A stretch of 64,000 nucleotides of DNA from Pomphorhynchus laevis (Eukaryota > Acanthocephala > Palaeacanthocephala > Echinorhynchida > Pomphorhynchidae). Under the pieces are notes generated by a model, which worked only from the letters and a program-made list of their open reading frames with translations, was not told the DNA's origin and made no database searches. Positions 33,390 through 45,900 of this stretch are shown here, piece by piece. The first letter of the stretch is position 1; the number at the start of each line of letters is the position of its first letter. The stretch covers positions 1-64,000 of the forward strand of contig WNNJ02002511.1 in NCBI GenBank assembly GCA_012934845.2, given 5' to 3'. The position numbers and the translations under genes are program-made.

Positions 33390-35530
33390 ACTTTCGCATT
33401 AAAAATAATATTTACAATATTTTCCTTCCTTCAAATAAAATTATTTCTTTTTATGATTGTATATCTGTCAAATTAGACCACGTATGTCAACATGTGTCTT
33501 TTTATAAAATAGATATTTATTTTATTTTTAAAAGATTCTTATCTTATAAATATATGGATTTTTAGAAAATCTTCAGATTACATTTATGTATAAAATACGT
33601 ACATAAATAGTACAAAATACTTGGACTCGTTAGCTGATCTGATTAATAGATCTGAATAATATATACATATAATTACTAATAAGAATAAATCTAAATATGA
33701 ATAATTGATTATTAATAGTTATATTTAGAAACAATTATGATAATTTACAATTTATATAATTTATAATTTAAATTACACTTAGATATTTTAATGATACAAA
33801 TATAATGTTGAAATATATCATCTACATAAATATAAAAATTAAAAATTTGCAATAGATCTTAATAAATTTTCTGAAATCTATCAATTATCTATCTATTAAT
33901 TAAAATAATTAATAGATATATTAAAATATTGAGATTAAAATAATTGAGATTTCCATATATGTATCAGTATCAAATTATCCGTATAACATGATGTATTTCT
34001 TAATACGAAATACAGCGTAAATATGTACCCGGACTGTCAAGGTCGAGAAATTAGTTTCAACACCTTATACAAAAGTAGTTTTTTCTTGTATTAATATTTC
34101 TATAATGTATATATTAATCTATCCACAATGTATAAATTAATCTATCCATAATATATGGATTGATTATATATACCCATCATGTATATATAATAATCTATAT
34201 TATATATCCATAATGTATATATTAATATATCCAAAACGTATATATTAATATATCCATAATGATATAATATGTATATAATATATGCATTATATACATATAT
34301 TCCCAATTTATATGTTATATTATATTAATATTATATTAATATATTCCCAATTTATATGTTAATCTATCCATTACGTATATATAATTAAGCATTTTTTATA
34401 TAAGTACTAATTTTATGTATTACTCTGTACGGTAGAAAGTAAATATTTAAAATACAAGTTTTAAAATATATTCAATTTAATTGTTTATAGTATTTAGTTT
34501 ACTGATTTAAGTCATATTTTCAATATAAAAGTAAACTTATTTGTATTTCTACTCCGTATTGATCTTAGATTTTGATCGAATTGATCGCTATTTTAAGTAT
34601 ATTGTGTAACTGATATTGACTTTAGTTATTATTTCGTGTGATATTAGACTGATCGTTCGTTTCTTTCATTCTGTTTCTTTAATCAGTACCTCGTATTTTT
34701 ATTAAACTCACAGTTTGTTTTTAATTTATTTCGCATTTGCTTTTGATTATAAAGTAAAACTGTCAACCTACATTCGTAATTATATAATACAAAATTCTTG
34801 GCATCTACAAGTATTTGAATATTTTAAACACACGTAGTCCCAGTATCTCCACAAACTTCTTTATTGTTTTCATAAAATCACAAAAATGTTTTAACGAAAA
34901 GATACTTATAAAATAATAAAATCACAGATCATCCAACATGTTTTATTAAAATTGTTGCTTTATACTTGCTGAAATTTGATATGAGTGTAAACCGGTCTAT
35001 TTCGATTCAAGAAGAATTAACTACAAACAGTAAAAATATAATGTTTCTCTGAATTCGTAGCCAGATTACGAATTCAGAAATTTAATGTTCAAAATTTTTT
35101 CAAGTTTTTTAACTATAACAGCATAACGACGATGTTTGGACAAACATAATTGAACTCTGTTTTAAAAAGCAAAAATAATCGTTAGTGAATTACGAGCACA
35201 CGAGATTATAATAAATTTTTATATTTGCGCAATAATTACAGACAATATATTTTTAATTGAATCTGTCTTTTTGACATAAATAATCGTATTTTTGTACGAC
35301 AATTGTTAAAAGGCTTAGTATAAAAAATAATCCTCTAAATTTGTTGTCAAAGTAAATAAACTATTTACTAAGACTAATAATAGTCTTAGTAAATAGTCCT
35401 CAAATTTTATTACATTTGTTGTCAAAGTAAGTAAACTATTTACTAATAATAGTTTTCTATTCTCTGTTTGTAATGCTTAAAATATTACCTTAAAATGATT
35501 TACAATTCAATTAATTAATTTTATTAAAAT
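33390..35530. other. AT-rich stretch with minisatellite and palindrome
   Basis: 34095-34385 is an imperfect minisatellite of units close to ATCCATAATGTATATATTAA. 35360-35397 is a palindrome with 17-bp perfect arms (ACTATTTACTAAGACTA) and a 4-base loop. A PLE-like terminal motif (TTGGACTCGTTAGCTGATCT, about 33622) marks another small tail. No gene seen. Confidence 0.5.
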
Positions 35531-35532
35531 AT

Positions 35533-36120
35533 TTTCGGTGCATCGGTGTATTTTCGGAGTGTCAATCCCGCGACAGTTATCATTCCTTAGACTGCAACAG
35601 GATAACGTCTCGTCACCATCGACATGTTGTGGTCAACGAGATTTTGAGAATGACTCTCGCTGCATCAGGATCGCCCTCCAGACTCGAACCGACAGGCTTA
35701 TCGCGAGACGATGGCAAATGGCCTGATGGTATGACTATTATACCATGGAAAGCTGGCCGTACACTCGTTTGGGATTTCACTTGCCCGAACACCCTTGCCA
35801 CCAGTCATATCGCAAATGCAGTGCCTTCTGCTAGCGCTGTTGCAGCCCACGCGAAGCAGCTCAAACGAACCAAATACACCTGCTTTGAGGATCGACAGTA
35901 TTTGTTTTTTCCCATTGCCACTAGGAAACACTAGGCGCGGTCGGCGTTATCACTTCTGCGTTTTTGAGACAGCTTGGTTCAAGGATTGGGCGGACATTGG
36001 TGATAAACGCGCATTCAGCTGGCTCATGCAACGAATAAGCGCAGCCGTGCAACGAGGGAATGTGGTATTCTTTTTGGAGTCGGCTGGAGATCCCTCCCTA
36101 GGCAGCTACCTTATTATTTA
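35533..36120 (+). pseudogene. Broken restriction-like endonuclease domain of a retroelement
   Basis: 35629-35934 encodes LEPTGLSRDDGKWPDGMT, IPWKAGRTLVWDFTCPNTLA and AKQLKRTKYTCFEDRQYLFF; a second frame (to 36118) continues with FSWLMQRISAAVQRGNVV. This PDG...IPW..GR.LVWD.TC...SH...K..KY...QRIS.AIQRGN family recurs in invertebrate genomes and fits a PD-(D/E)XK nuclease such as the restriction-like endonuclease of R2/Hero-type LINEs (Asp in PDG, Asp in WDFTC, Lys in KRTKY). At least one frameshift separates the halves and no RT lies upstream. The GC-rich composition contrasts with the flanks. The LINE link is inference. Confidence 0.5.
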
Positions 36121-36790
36121 ATTCATATTTATTTCATTGCACAAATGTTCCTATTTCTGTAAAATTGTACTAAAATAAGTTCTACAAAATATAAAAAAAT
36201 ATTTGATAATTTATTTTCACTTAAAGTATTTTGCGATTGCAGCCTAATTCCCTTCAATCTTCGCAATTATTACTAACTTTATTAATTATTGCAAACTTAT
36301 TAATTTATCTTTAAATTGCAGTCTTTAAGCGACTGAGTAAATATTAAACAGATTTCAAAGTGATCATATAGAATGAATAGACAAATAAATAGGAAAATAA
36401 TATGTAAGGAGGGTTATTCAAATTTTAACTTTGTTTTATACGGACTACGTACTACATACTACGATTAGAGATGCATAAAATTTTAATTACTTGTTAAAAT
36501 AATTGATTAGTGCATAGCAATTACTAGTATTACAGTCAAAATAATTGATACTCTTTTTAAATTAAGTTAAATATTCAATGAAACGATTCCAAAATAATGT
36601 GTACCCTTTGTAAATATTCAATGAAACGATTTTTAAATATTTCTATTACGTGTATTTTTATAAATAAGATTTAATAATTTAAGTCAAATATAAATTTGCT
36701 CAGTATCAAGGAAATTAGTTACGGAATACAAATGAAATATTCTTAAACATTTACAATATTTTTAAATACTTATAATTCCTTAAAATTTAG
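36121..36790. other. AT-rich stretch upstream of the PLEKHG5-like exons
   Basis: No feature identified. Promoter and first exons of the gene may lie here or further upstream but I cannot recognise them. Confidence 0.35.
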
Positions 36791-36931
36791 GAAAATTCTC
36801 AAGATATCGAAGTTAGCAGTAGGTTAAATGAAATGGTTCCGGCTGCAAGTGAAATTTATCATGGTTATAAGAAAAATTCAATTCCATCACCAAAATGTCG
36901 ACGGCTATCGTCATTGCAACACAAACTATCT
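36791..36931 (+). CDS. Tentative N-terminal exon of the PLEKHG5-like gene
   Basis: Acceptor AAAATTTAG, 47 codons, donor TCT|GTAAGC, phase 0 at both ends. It reads ENSQDIEVSSRLNEMVPAAS and SPKCRRLSSLQHKLS. Clearly coding-like, but its link to the downstream exons rests on position, strand and phase only. A further possible exon near 38036-38080 (EKDLLHTISTPDGIF after acceptor TAATACAG) is too short to call. Confidence 0.5.
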
Positions 36932-39900
36932 GTAAGCAACTTATATAGTTTTGGTAGATTTAATAAAAATAAAATCGTCAATAATATTGATATTTTAATA
37001 TTAAATAATATAATTTAATATTGACAATATAATACATAAAGTTTATGTTTTATTATATTAGCTACAAAGCGAAATATAATGGAAACTTTACATATTGGCT
37101 TCAATTTGTTAAATCGGTTTTATAAAATATAAATATACAACTTTGGCCTTAGTTTAATATATGATAATATAAATTATTATATTATCATTCATATTGTTAT
37201 TATTAATTAAGATTACATATGAAATTATCTATTACATATTTTAATTGCATAGCATGATAACAAGATCAACATTGATTCATCTTATTACTGTAATTATAAC
37301 AATATGAATGATAATATAATAATTTATATTATCATATATTAAACTAAGGCCAAAGTAGTATATTCATTTGTTATAATTACAGTAATAAGAGGAATCTTAT
37401 TACTGATCTGGTTATCATGCTACGCAATTAATATTTAATGTCAATATTAATTACTGACAATATTGGCAATTATTATCAGTTATTAATTATTTAATGTCAA
37501 TCTAATTATTATCAGCTTAGCATTATCGGTAATTCTAGAAATGCATGTTTCTACCTTTACGAGCTAAAACGAATTTTTTATTAGAAACAAAATCAAAAAT
37601 AGTATTTTTTAAGTGCTAGAACGCAAATTGTAAATAACCCAAGTTTTGCCATCTCATCACAATTGCTAGTTCATAAACATTTGGGTTTAATATTACAGAT
37701 TAGGTTTCTTTAGCTTAAATTACGTTTGTTGTATTGTAAAAAGTAGATTATTCGAACGAATTGGTATTGCATTAAAAGGTAAAAATATCAGATTGTGATT
37801 TATTATACTATCAGATTTTGATAATATAATACCTAATCGCATTTAAATCAATGTCAATTTGGATTGTGATCTAAGGTTTGACAAATTATTATAAACAATA
37901 ACAAAATAATATATTAAGTAAATATTATTATTTTATAATATATTAAGAAATTAATCTAATTTTATATAATTTTTGTAATTGAGAGTATATGACTGCTATT
38001 AAATACACTCAATTTATGTTTCTAATACAGGAGAAGGATCTTCTTCATACAATTTCGACTCCAGACGGCATATTTGTATACATATTTATATACATTGCTC
38101 ACAGCAATATATTAACGAAGTTCAACAAGTGCAGATGAAAGCGATAAATTAACGATACGGAGCTATATTATAAAGTAGTTATAAACGATATTATAGGAAA
38201 TGGAATAATGATTTTCTCAGATACAAACTTTATATCAAAACAGCAATTTGAATCTTCTGATGCATTATGCCAAACCTAATGTGCGATGTAATCCAGCTTA
38301 ATTAAGCCGGATTACATCGCAACGTAATGCTTAATTCTCAAATTGGCTTTATCTCAAAGCCAATTTAAGATGAGCTGCTCTTACAGATCTTTAAGTTATG
38401 ATAGATATTCGTTACAACTTAGTGTGCAGCTATCTCTGAAACATAAAACCGAATCGCGTTTTATGACCAAATGTATCGCCATTAGCCTGTGATGATTATC
38501 ATCTCTTCTTACTAGAAATCAGAGATGCAATGTCCTCTCCTTACGTAGTAAATATGTCGAATCGATACAATATATGGGGCAAGGATGTTTATTATCCATA
38601 GTATTCTCATTACATAGTGGAATCGGCCAAAACGATAGTGTTATCTTATCCTTATTACAAGCTTGAAAGTCAGTGTGTTAAAATTGGGATAAACAGTGTT
38701 ATAAAAAGTGTTATAAAAGTCAATCATTAGAACAATTTATGAGGTATATAATACTGAAAATATAGTATTTAACAATTTTAATTTTATTAATTACTGTTAA
38801 GTTAAAGTGCCATTAATTTGAATGCAAAAATTCGAATTTAAAAAATCGGTTAAAATTCTAGATATTTATAAAATGATATAGATATCAAAATTATATCTAA
38901 TTTTATTAGCTTTCATCGAGCTAAACACAAAAGGAGAATAAAGATAAAAGGTGATTTGATAGCAATCTTTGCGATTAACTCTATTTTGGCTAATATCATC
39001 CAAACGAAATATGATTTATGTAGTTAAACAACTTTAAAGTATCGTCTTATATACGCGATAAAGTTTACCGGGAACAATTAAATATAAAAAATATTCTTTT
39101 ACTGTGAATAAAGTTTACTAGGAACAATAAAGTTTCCCAGTAAATTTATTGAGTATATATTTCGGTAGCAATCATGCGACAGATCCTGGGTATATATATG
39201 ATTAGTAAACTAGTAAAGTACAGAACACCCTAGACGTTTCGTTTTATTGCTTTATCAATTGTTTGTTATCTATATATCAAACTTTTTTAGATCACATATG
39301 TTGTAAATTTGTATTCAAATAATGGATCCTAGTCATCCATTTAACGAGAATTTAATTTTAGATATATAAATAAAAACGTTTGATATATTTGACCTAAAAA
39401 AAGTTTGATATATAAATAACATACAATAATTTGACTTGATAAAGATGTGATGATCGAAACGTTGTCGAAATAAACAATTGACTCTGGTCTTTGGTTGGTT
39501 ACTGTTACGATAATTTAGTATATATAAGATTTTAAGAGTGTTCAGGGCTCCTCCACTAAAGTTTAGAAGCGTTCATCACAGGGATAAGACAACCTTCAAG
39601 TCCACAGGCGATCACAAATGGGATTCGGCATTATAAAATATTAATATTATTAGAGCCTGCAAATTATATATAATGGTAATGCACGGATGTGCTGAGTAGA
39701 TAACGGTCCAGGATTTCTTACGAAATTCGGCATTTATATTAAATGGGGTTGCTTGATAGACCAGACTTTGATGACCACTTTAGCATCGAAATGACGGTGT
39801 ACAATACTCATCAGTAGAATGAAGTACCCACTGGTCATTTCGGTTGTCTGTGTGACATTGTGAATGACGGTGTTTACGACATTGTGCTTAATTGACTGAG

Positions 39901-42900
39901 TATATATATAAAATATCTTGAATTAAGATACATTTTACATATATATTTTTTCCATTTGCTTTTTATATCCATACAATAGAATACTATTTTGCATTAAGAT
40001 AATTAGTCTACCTTGTAAATATATTATAGGCAAAAAAATGGACATATTAATATTTATCATCACGATAATTCATTTAAAAATAAATTGAAGTATCTAACTT
40101 ATGTGTCAAACTGTAATAAATGCTGATAATTTGTCAAAGCTAGTCATAGTGTATAAATATTATTAATCAAAAACAAAATTTTACCTGAGGATTTTACAAA
40201 ATAAAGCAATATTCATTACTTACTCAGTTTCTCAATGAATCTTAGCAATGGAAAGAAAGTTGAATCTTAGCAGAGGAAAATGAAATTTGTTCATGCAAAA
40301 TTACATGCCAAACGTTTATGCTTTATCATTCATTATTTAGCTAGTGCAAAGGTTGTTCACTAAGAACAGCGATCTTTTTATATGAAATGTGCTGTAAAAT
40401 ATCTGAAATTTTCTACACTTTTTTAGTGTTAGTAAAGTACTCTTAAAATTACCTACATTGTCAAAAGGACGTGTTAAATATAACTTGTGAATGAGGAACA
40501 TAAATCACGGCTAAACATTATTTTTTAAATTCAGTTTCAACTGAATGATTGTCTAGACTTCATCGTGGAACTTCATCATGAATATTTTAGTTCTCAAATG
40601 TATTAGTTTGAACCTCATAACAATGAAAGACCTTCTGGAACATTATAGTGAAGTTTAAAATGTGCTTGCATTACATTTATACTCTGGTAATTTAATCAAG
40701 TACCGTGTTTACTTTTTCATTCGTTCTCCCATCTAATATAATTGAGAACATTTCTACTTATAAATTAATAAGTAAGTTATGTAGATTAATGTCACACAAG
40801 TATATTAATGTAGATTAAGAAATTTTGTCACACAAGTATATTAAATCGATCAGTAAAGTTTGAAATTTAAGAAGAAATCATAAGTGATTTTATTAAACGG
40901 GTGAATATGGCCTTAATTAGCTCTAAAACTGTAAGTTTATTTCTCCAATGAACATTATCTTGTGGTTTAAATGACATGAATTCATTTTGCACCAGATTCA
41001 CTGGTATTTTTGCCAGTTAATTCTGATTTTTTAAATCCAGATTTATATTTGGAATTCAAATAAAATAAATACCAATAAATGAAGACATAACTGGGTATTG
41101 TAAACCATAGCAGTTCATCGTATATATGAAATTGGTAAAAAATAAATAAAAATATTAATGGTTAAAGTATAGTATAGTAATATATTAATTCTTAACGTAT
41201 AATGATTTTCATATAATGATTACATCGTGTTTAGTTGTGATATGTAGTCTAAGATTTTGAAATTGCTTAACTTTGCTTTTTAGACATACAAATTACATAT
41301 TGATGGGTAACGAATTATAATTTATCTCAAATTGCAAATACCGTTTACAAATGTATATTTGAATGGTCATATTATAAAAAATACAATTCAAATGTATATT
41401 TGAATTGTTAGATTTACGGAACTCGTTTGGATAAGTAGCTGGGTAAAACTATTATTATATGTGGTTAAAGTTATCTACACTACTTTGAACTGGTCCGATT
41501 TTAAATTTAGGTTAGTTATGCTCCTTAGCATAACCAATATTAGAATGTTCTATTATTAGACGTATCTTTAAGACATCAGCAATCATCATAAAAATACTTC
41601 GTGTTATGCTTAACATTCGGAATTTCGTGAAGTTAAAAAAGGAAACACGTTTTTCTATTCACCTGATTTAATATGTTACTGTGCCATTGGAAACATTTAA
41701 AAATAAATTTTTTAAATAAGTTCTATCACAAGGTATTTTTTGGTGACGAGTTATCAAATGACTGCTGAATAAATATAATTTAAATAAAATAATAATGTTA
41801 ATAAATAATTAATGATTTATTAATAATAAATCTATTAATTTATTGTAAAATTGATTTTAGGGGTTCAAAGAAGATAAAATCATTGACTGCGAAGATTTAA
41901 AATCAATGCTAGATGTAAAGCTAGGATTTCTTTTTAAAACAGTTCCGAATCTGAATGATTGTGATGATACCCCTTGTATTTCAAATGACTGGACGCACTT
42001 TATCGATGAAAACATTCTGCATGTAACTAGTGAATATTCAAATTAATATGCATTATTTTATATTTTCTAGGAATTGAATGATACTGAACGATCAAAGCAA
42101 GACGCCATATGGGAATTACTGTGCACTGAAGTATCGTTTATACGTAAAATACACATTCTGTTGAATGTGAGTATACTTTTAAGTTAAATAGGCTTTGTCA
42201 CAAATTGTAAATTATGCTTGAGTAAATTATGCTTAGGATGTTTATAAACATTCGTATATTGGATCATGGAATTGATTATCCCATGGGATTGATATATTGG
42301 AACCGACCAAAGCCTTTTACAAAGCCGTTTCCTGTAGGAAAAGACTTTGGGAAAGCCTTTTCCTAAAGCCTAGCCTTTCCCAAAGCTAAGCCTGTCGTCT
42401 TGGCTTTGGGAAACAAAGCGTGCATTCTGTAAAATGTGTGCTTGGATTAACAGCATGAATTGATTTCCATGAATAGAAAATATATAAAAATATTGAGATA
42501 AAAATCTAGAAAAAGATCTATCAATTTTTCTTTAAGAAAAATAGAAATATTTTTTTTCTGTATATATACATATATCTGATTAATATGTTATTTATATTAT
42601 TTAAAAGATAATACATTTTTTTGTATCTTTTTCTTTACATAATTTTTCTAAAAGATAATAGCAACATGATTTGTTCCAATGATTAAATCTTAGGGTTATG
42701 CTAATATTTAAAAACGACGGTTGATGTTTTTTAATTAAAACTAAAAATATCATTTTTACAATTTAGAAGAGAACATGCAATTAATAAATTTTTACAATTT
42801 ATTAAAAATTATTTTATTAATTATTAATAAAATTAATAATTTTATTTTTCCGTTTGATATTTGATATGTCCCTTTTTATCATTTGATATTTAAGATATCA

Positions 42901-45900
42901 AAGATATTTTCATAAAATTATTTTCTAAATAAGACTGCATTTTAAATGATAATTTTCGTTAGCGAATTTTCAGTGAAATTTCGATTTTGCCAATCTGGAA
43001 CTTTCCAACATTTAGAGAGTGAAGTTGTAATTTGCTGACGAAAAATCATTTTTCTTTATATTTAATAAAATAATTATAATTCAGCACTCCTGATGAATAA
43101 GGCCAAAATCTGATCACACAGCAGTTTCTGCTTTTGAACTCTAATCCTTATTCGAATACATCGTCAATTATTTATTAGTCAATTCATAAAAATTGATTTT
43201 TATTAATTTTAATAAAAATGACTGTTTTCAATAAAAAGCAGTCATGCATTAAATGATGAAATTTTAAGAATTGCAACAATATGTAATGATATTGGATTTC
43301 TTCAAAATCATTTAAATAATTTAATAGATACATATTTTAAACTAGGTTACTATAAAAATAACATCAAGCAGAAAATAGTAAAATATATAAATCAACACAA
43401 TAATATAAAGAATAAATTTAAACTCTTAAGTGGCAAATTTTTATGGATGTATAATAAATAATATACTTTGTATTAGAATAAGATACTAGATAGTTTTATC
43501 AGAGGAAATACATCATTAGCACGTATTTGGCCTCGCTGCTATGTTGGGCAGAGGAGTTAGAGGCCGAAACCTGATAGCATAGCAGTTCCTCCTGATGACC
43601 TCTAATTCTTATTAATTCTTACTAATTCTTAAACATTTTTGCATAAGCATTCATGTGTACCATATAATATAAAATATAATACATTAAATAATGAAATTTT
43701 AAGAATTGCAACAATTTGTAACAATATTGGTTTTCTTCAAAATTCTTTTAAGTAATTAATTAAATGCAAATTTTATAATCAGGTTAAATAAAAATAACAT
43801 CAAGCAGAAAATAGTAAAATATATAAATCAACACAATAATATAAAGAATAAATTTAAACTCTTAAGTGGCAAATTTTTATGGATGTATAATAAATAATAT
43901 ACTTTGTATTAGAATAAGATACTAGATAGTTTTATCAGAGGAAATACATCATTAGCACGTATTTGGCCTCGCTGCTATGTTGGGCAGAGGAGTTAGAGGC
44001 CGAAACCTGATAGCATAGCAGTTCCTCCTGATGACCTCTAATTCTTATTAATTCTTACTAATTCTTAAACATTTTTGCATAAGCATTCATGTGTACCATA
44101 TAATATAAAATATAATACATTAAATAATGAAATTGTAAGAAACGCAACTATTTGTAATGATATTGGCTTAATAAAAATAAAATCAAACAGAAAATAGTAA
44201 AATATATAAATTAACAAAATATTATGGAAATACAATTCGAAAAATTAATCAAAAACATAAAATTCACCATCACAAATAAATGAATATTCATTTATTAATT
44301 ATATTAATAAATGAATCTATAAATAAGCGAACAAATTTATCCAGAAAGCCTTATTCTTAACAAAACCAATATTGATGATAAAGAAGGTGTATATCTAGAT
44401 ATGAACATTAAATTAACATCATTTAAAACTATTATTAATTTATATCGTAAAGATGACATTTAAATTTACAATAAACATATTTTTGCATGAGCATTCATGC
44501 ATACCATATAATATAAAATATAATACATTAAATGATGAAATTTTAAGAATTGCAACAATATGTAATGATATTGGCTTTCTCCAAAATCATTTAAATAATT
44601 CAATAGATACATATTTTAAACTAGGTTACTATAAAAATAACATCAAGCAGAAAATAGTAAAATATATAAATCAACTAAATATTATTAAAAATAAATATAA
44701 ATTCTTAATTGGAAAGATTTTTATGTATGGATAATAAAAAATATACTTTGTATTAGAATAAGATACACTAAATAATCAAATTTAATCAGATGAAATACGT
44801 CATTAGCATGTATTTGGACCCGCTGTTATGCTATTTAAATGAAGAGAATAAACGAAAAAGAAGCTGTTTCTTAGTTTCAAATTAACTTTATTAATAAACA
44901 ATATACTTTGTATTAGAATAACACACTAAATAATCAAATTTCATCAGAAGAAAGACATAATGAAAGTTGTATTTGGCTGACTTGCTATGTTGGTTCGAAG
45001 AATAGGGGCTGAAACTTTATAGCATTTCACTTCCTCCTGATGGCATCTAATCCTTATTTTGATACCTCGTATGTTATTTATTAGTCAATTCATAAAAATT
45101 GACTTCTATTTTGAATTTAAATTTTAAATTTAAATTTGATATAAATTATATAAAATCTTATATAAAAATTAGTTATTGCGTGTTATTTAATTATTCGAAT
45201 TTTATTTAGCATTAATTTTAATCTATAAATAATATAAAATACTAGACTCAGTTGGCTGATATGATTTCTTTGCTGCCAGTATCAATCTAATAACACACAG
45301 TGAGGTTTGACGAAGAACATGTTTATTGAAGTTTCTAAATTTCAGAAAAACTTCAGGTAGAAACAATTTTTCCTGCCAAATCCGAAAACGTTATAAAAGA
45401 TACTCCCAACTCTACAGGATTGAACTTAAACTCACTATCTCGGTTTGCTATTTTTACGGGCATCAACATTTTGTTTACTGAAAAGAGTTTATTGTTTCAC
45501 ACAAGAAGAAAGGATAATAGCTTTTATCTTAGCATCGTTTATTTGACTTTATTTGCTATTGAATATTTCTCTACGCATATAGACTGTAAGTTATAACTTT
45601 TGTACCCAAAGATTCTGTACATATTTGATTTTTGACTATGTCATCATAGTCAAAATTCAAAATTTGCCAACAAAATTGTTTCATTTTTAAATTTAATATC
45701 TTGTGGAATATTAAAGTATTTAAATAACTGTTTAAGTATTAAAAATACACTATTTTTGTTCCATAATAGTATTTAAACAATCTGTTTAATATTAATTGAG
45801 TACGCGAACCATATGGAAGGCTCGCATACGAATAGATGCAAGTATAATTATCTGTAGATATTTAATATATTATATACGTCCTAAATAAATACAAAATTAT

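Larger units (their letters stand above)
43083..45265 (+). mobile_element. Cluster of head-to-tail PLE 3' fragments
   Basis: A run of sense pieces: UTR (43083-43205), RT C-terminus plus UTR (43246-43620), the same again (43633-44060), a third start (44069-44260), RT C-terminus plus UTR (44330-44830), then a UTR with terminal motif (44900-45265). The first two full units share a 436-bp period and are nearly identical, including a short TTAATTCTTACTAATTCTTA junction. Pseudoknots lie at 43529-43591 and 43965-44027 with the compensatory GGCCTC/GAGGCC helix. All lie in one intron of the PLEKHG5-like gene, in its transcriptional sense. Confidence 0.85.
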
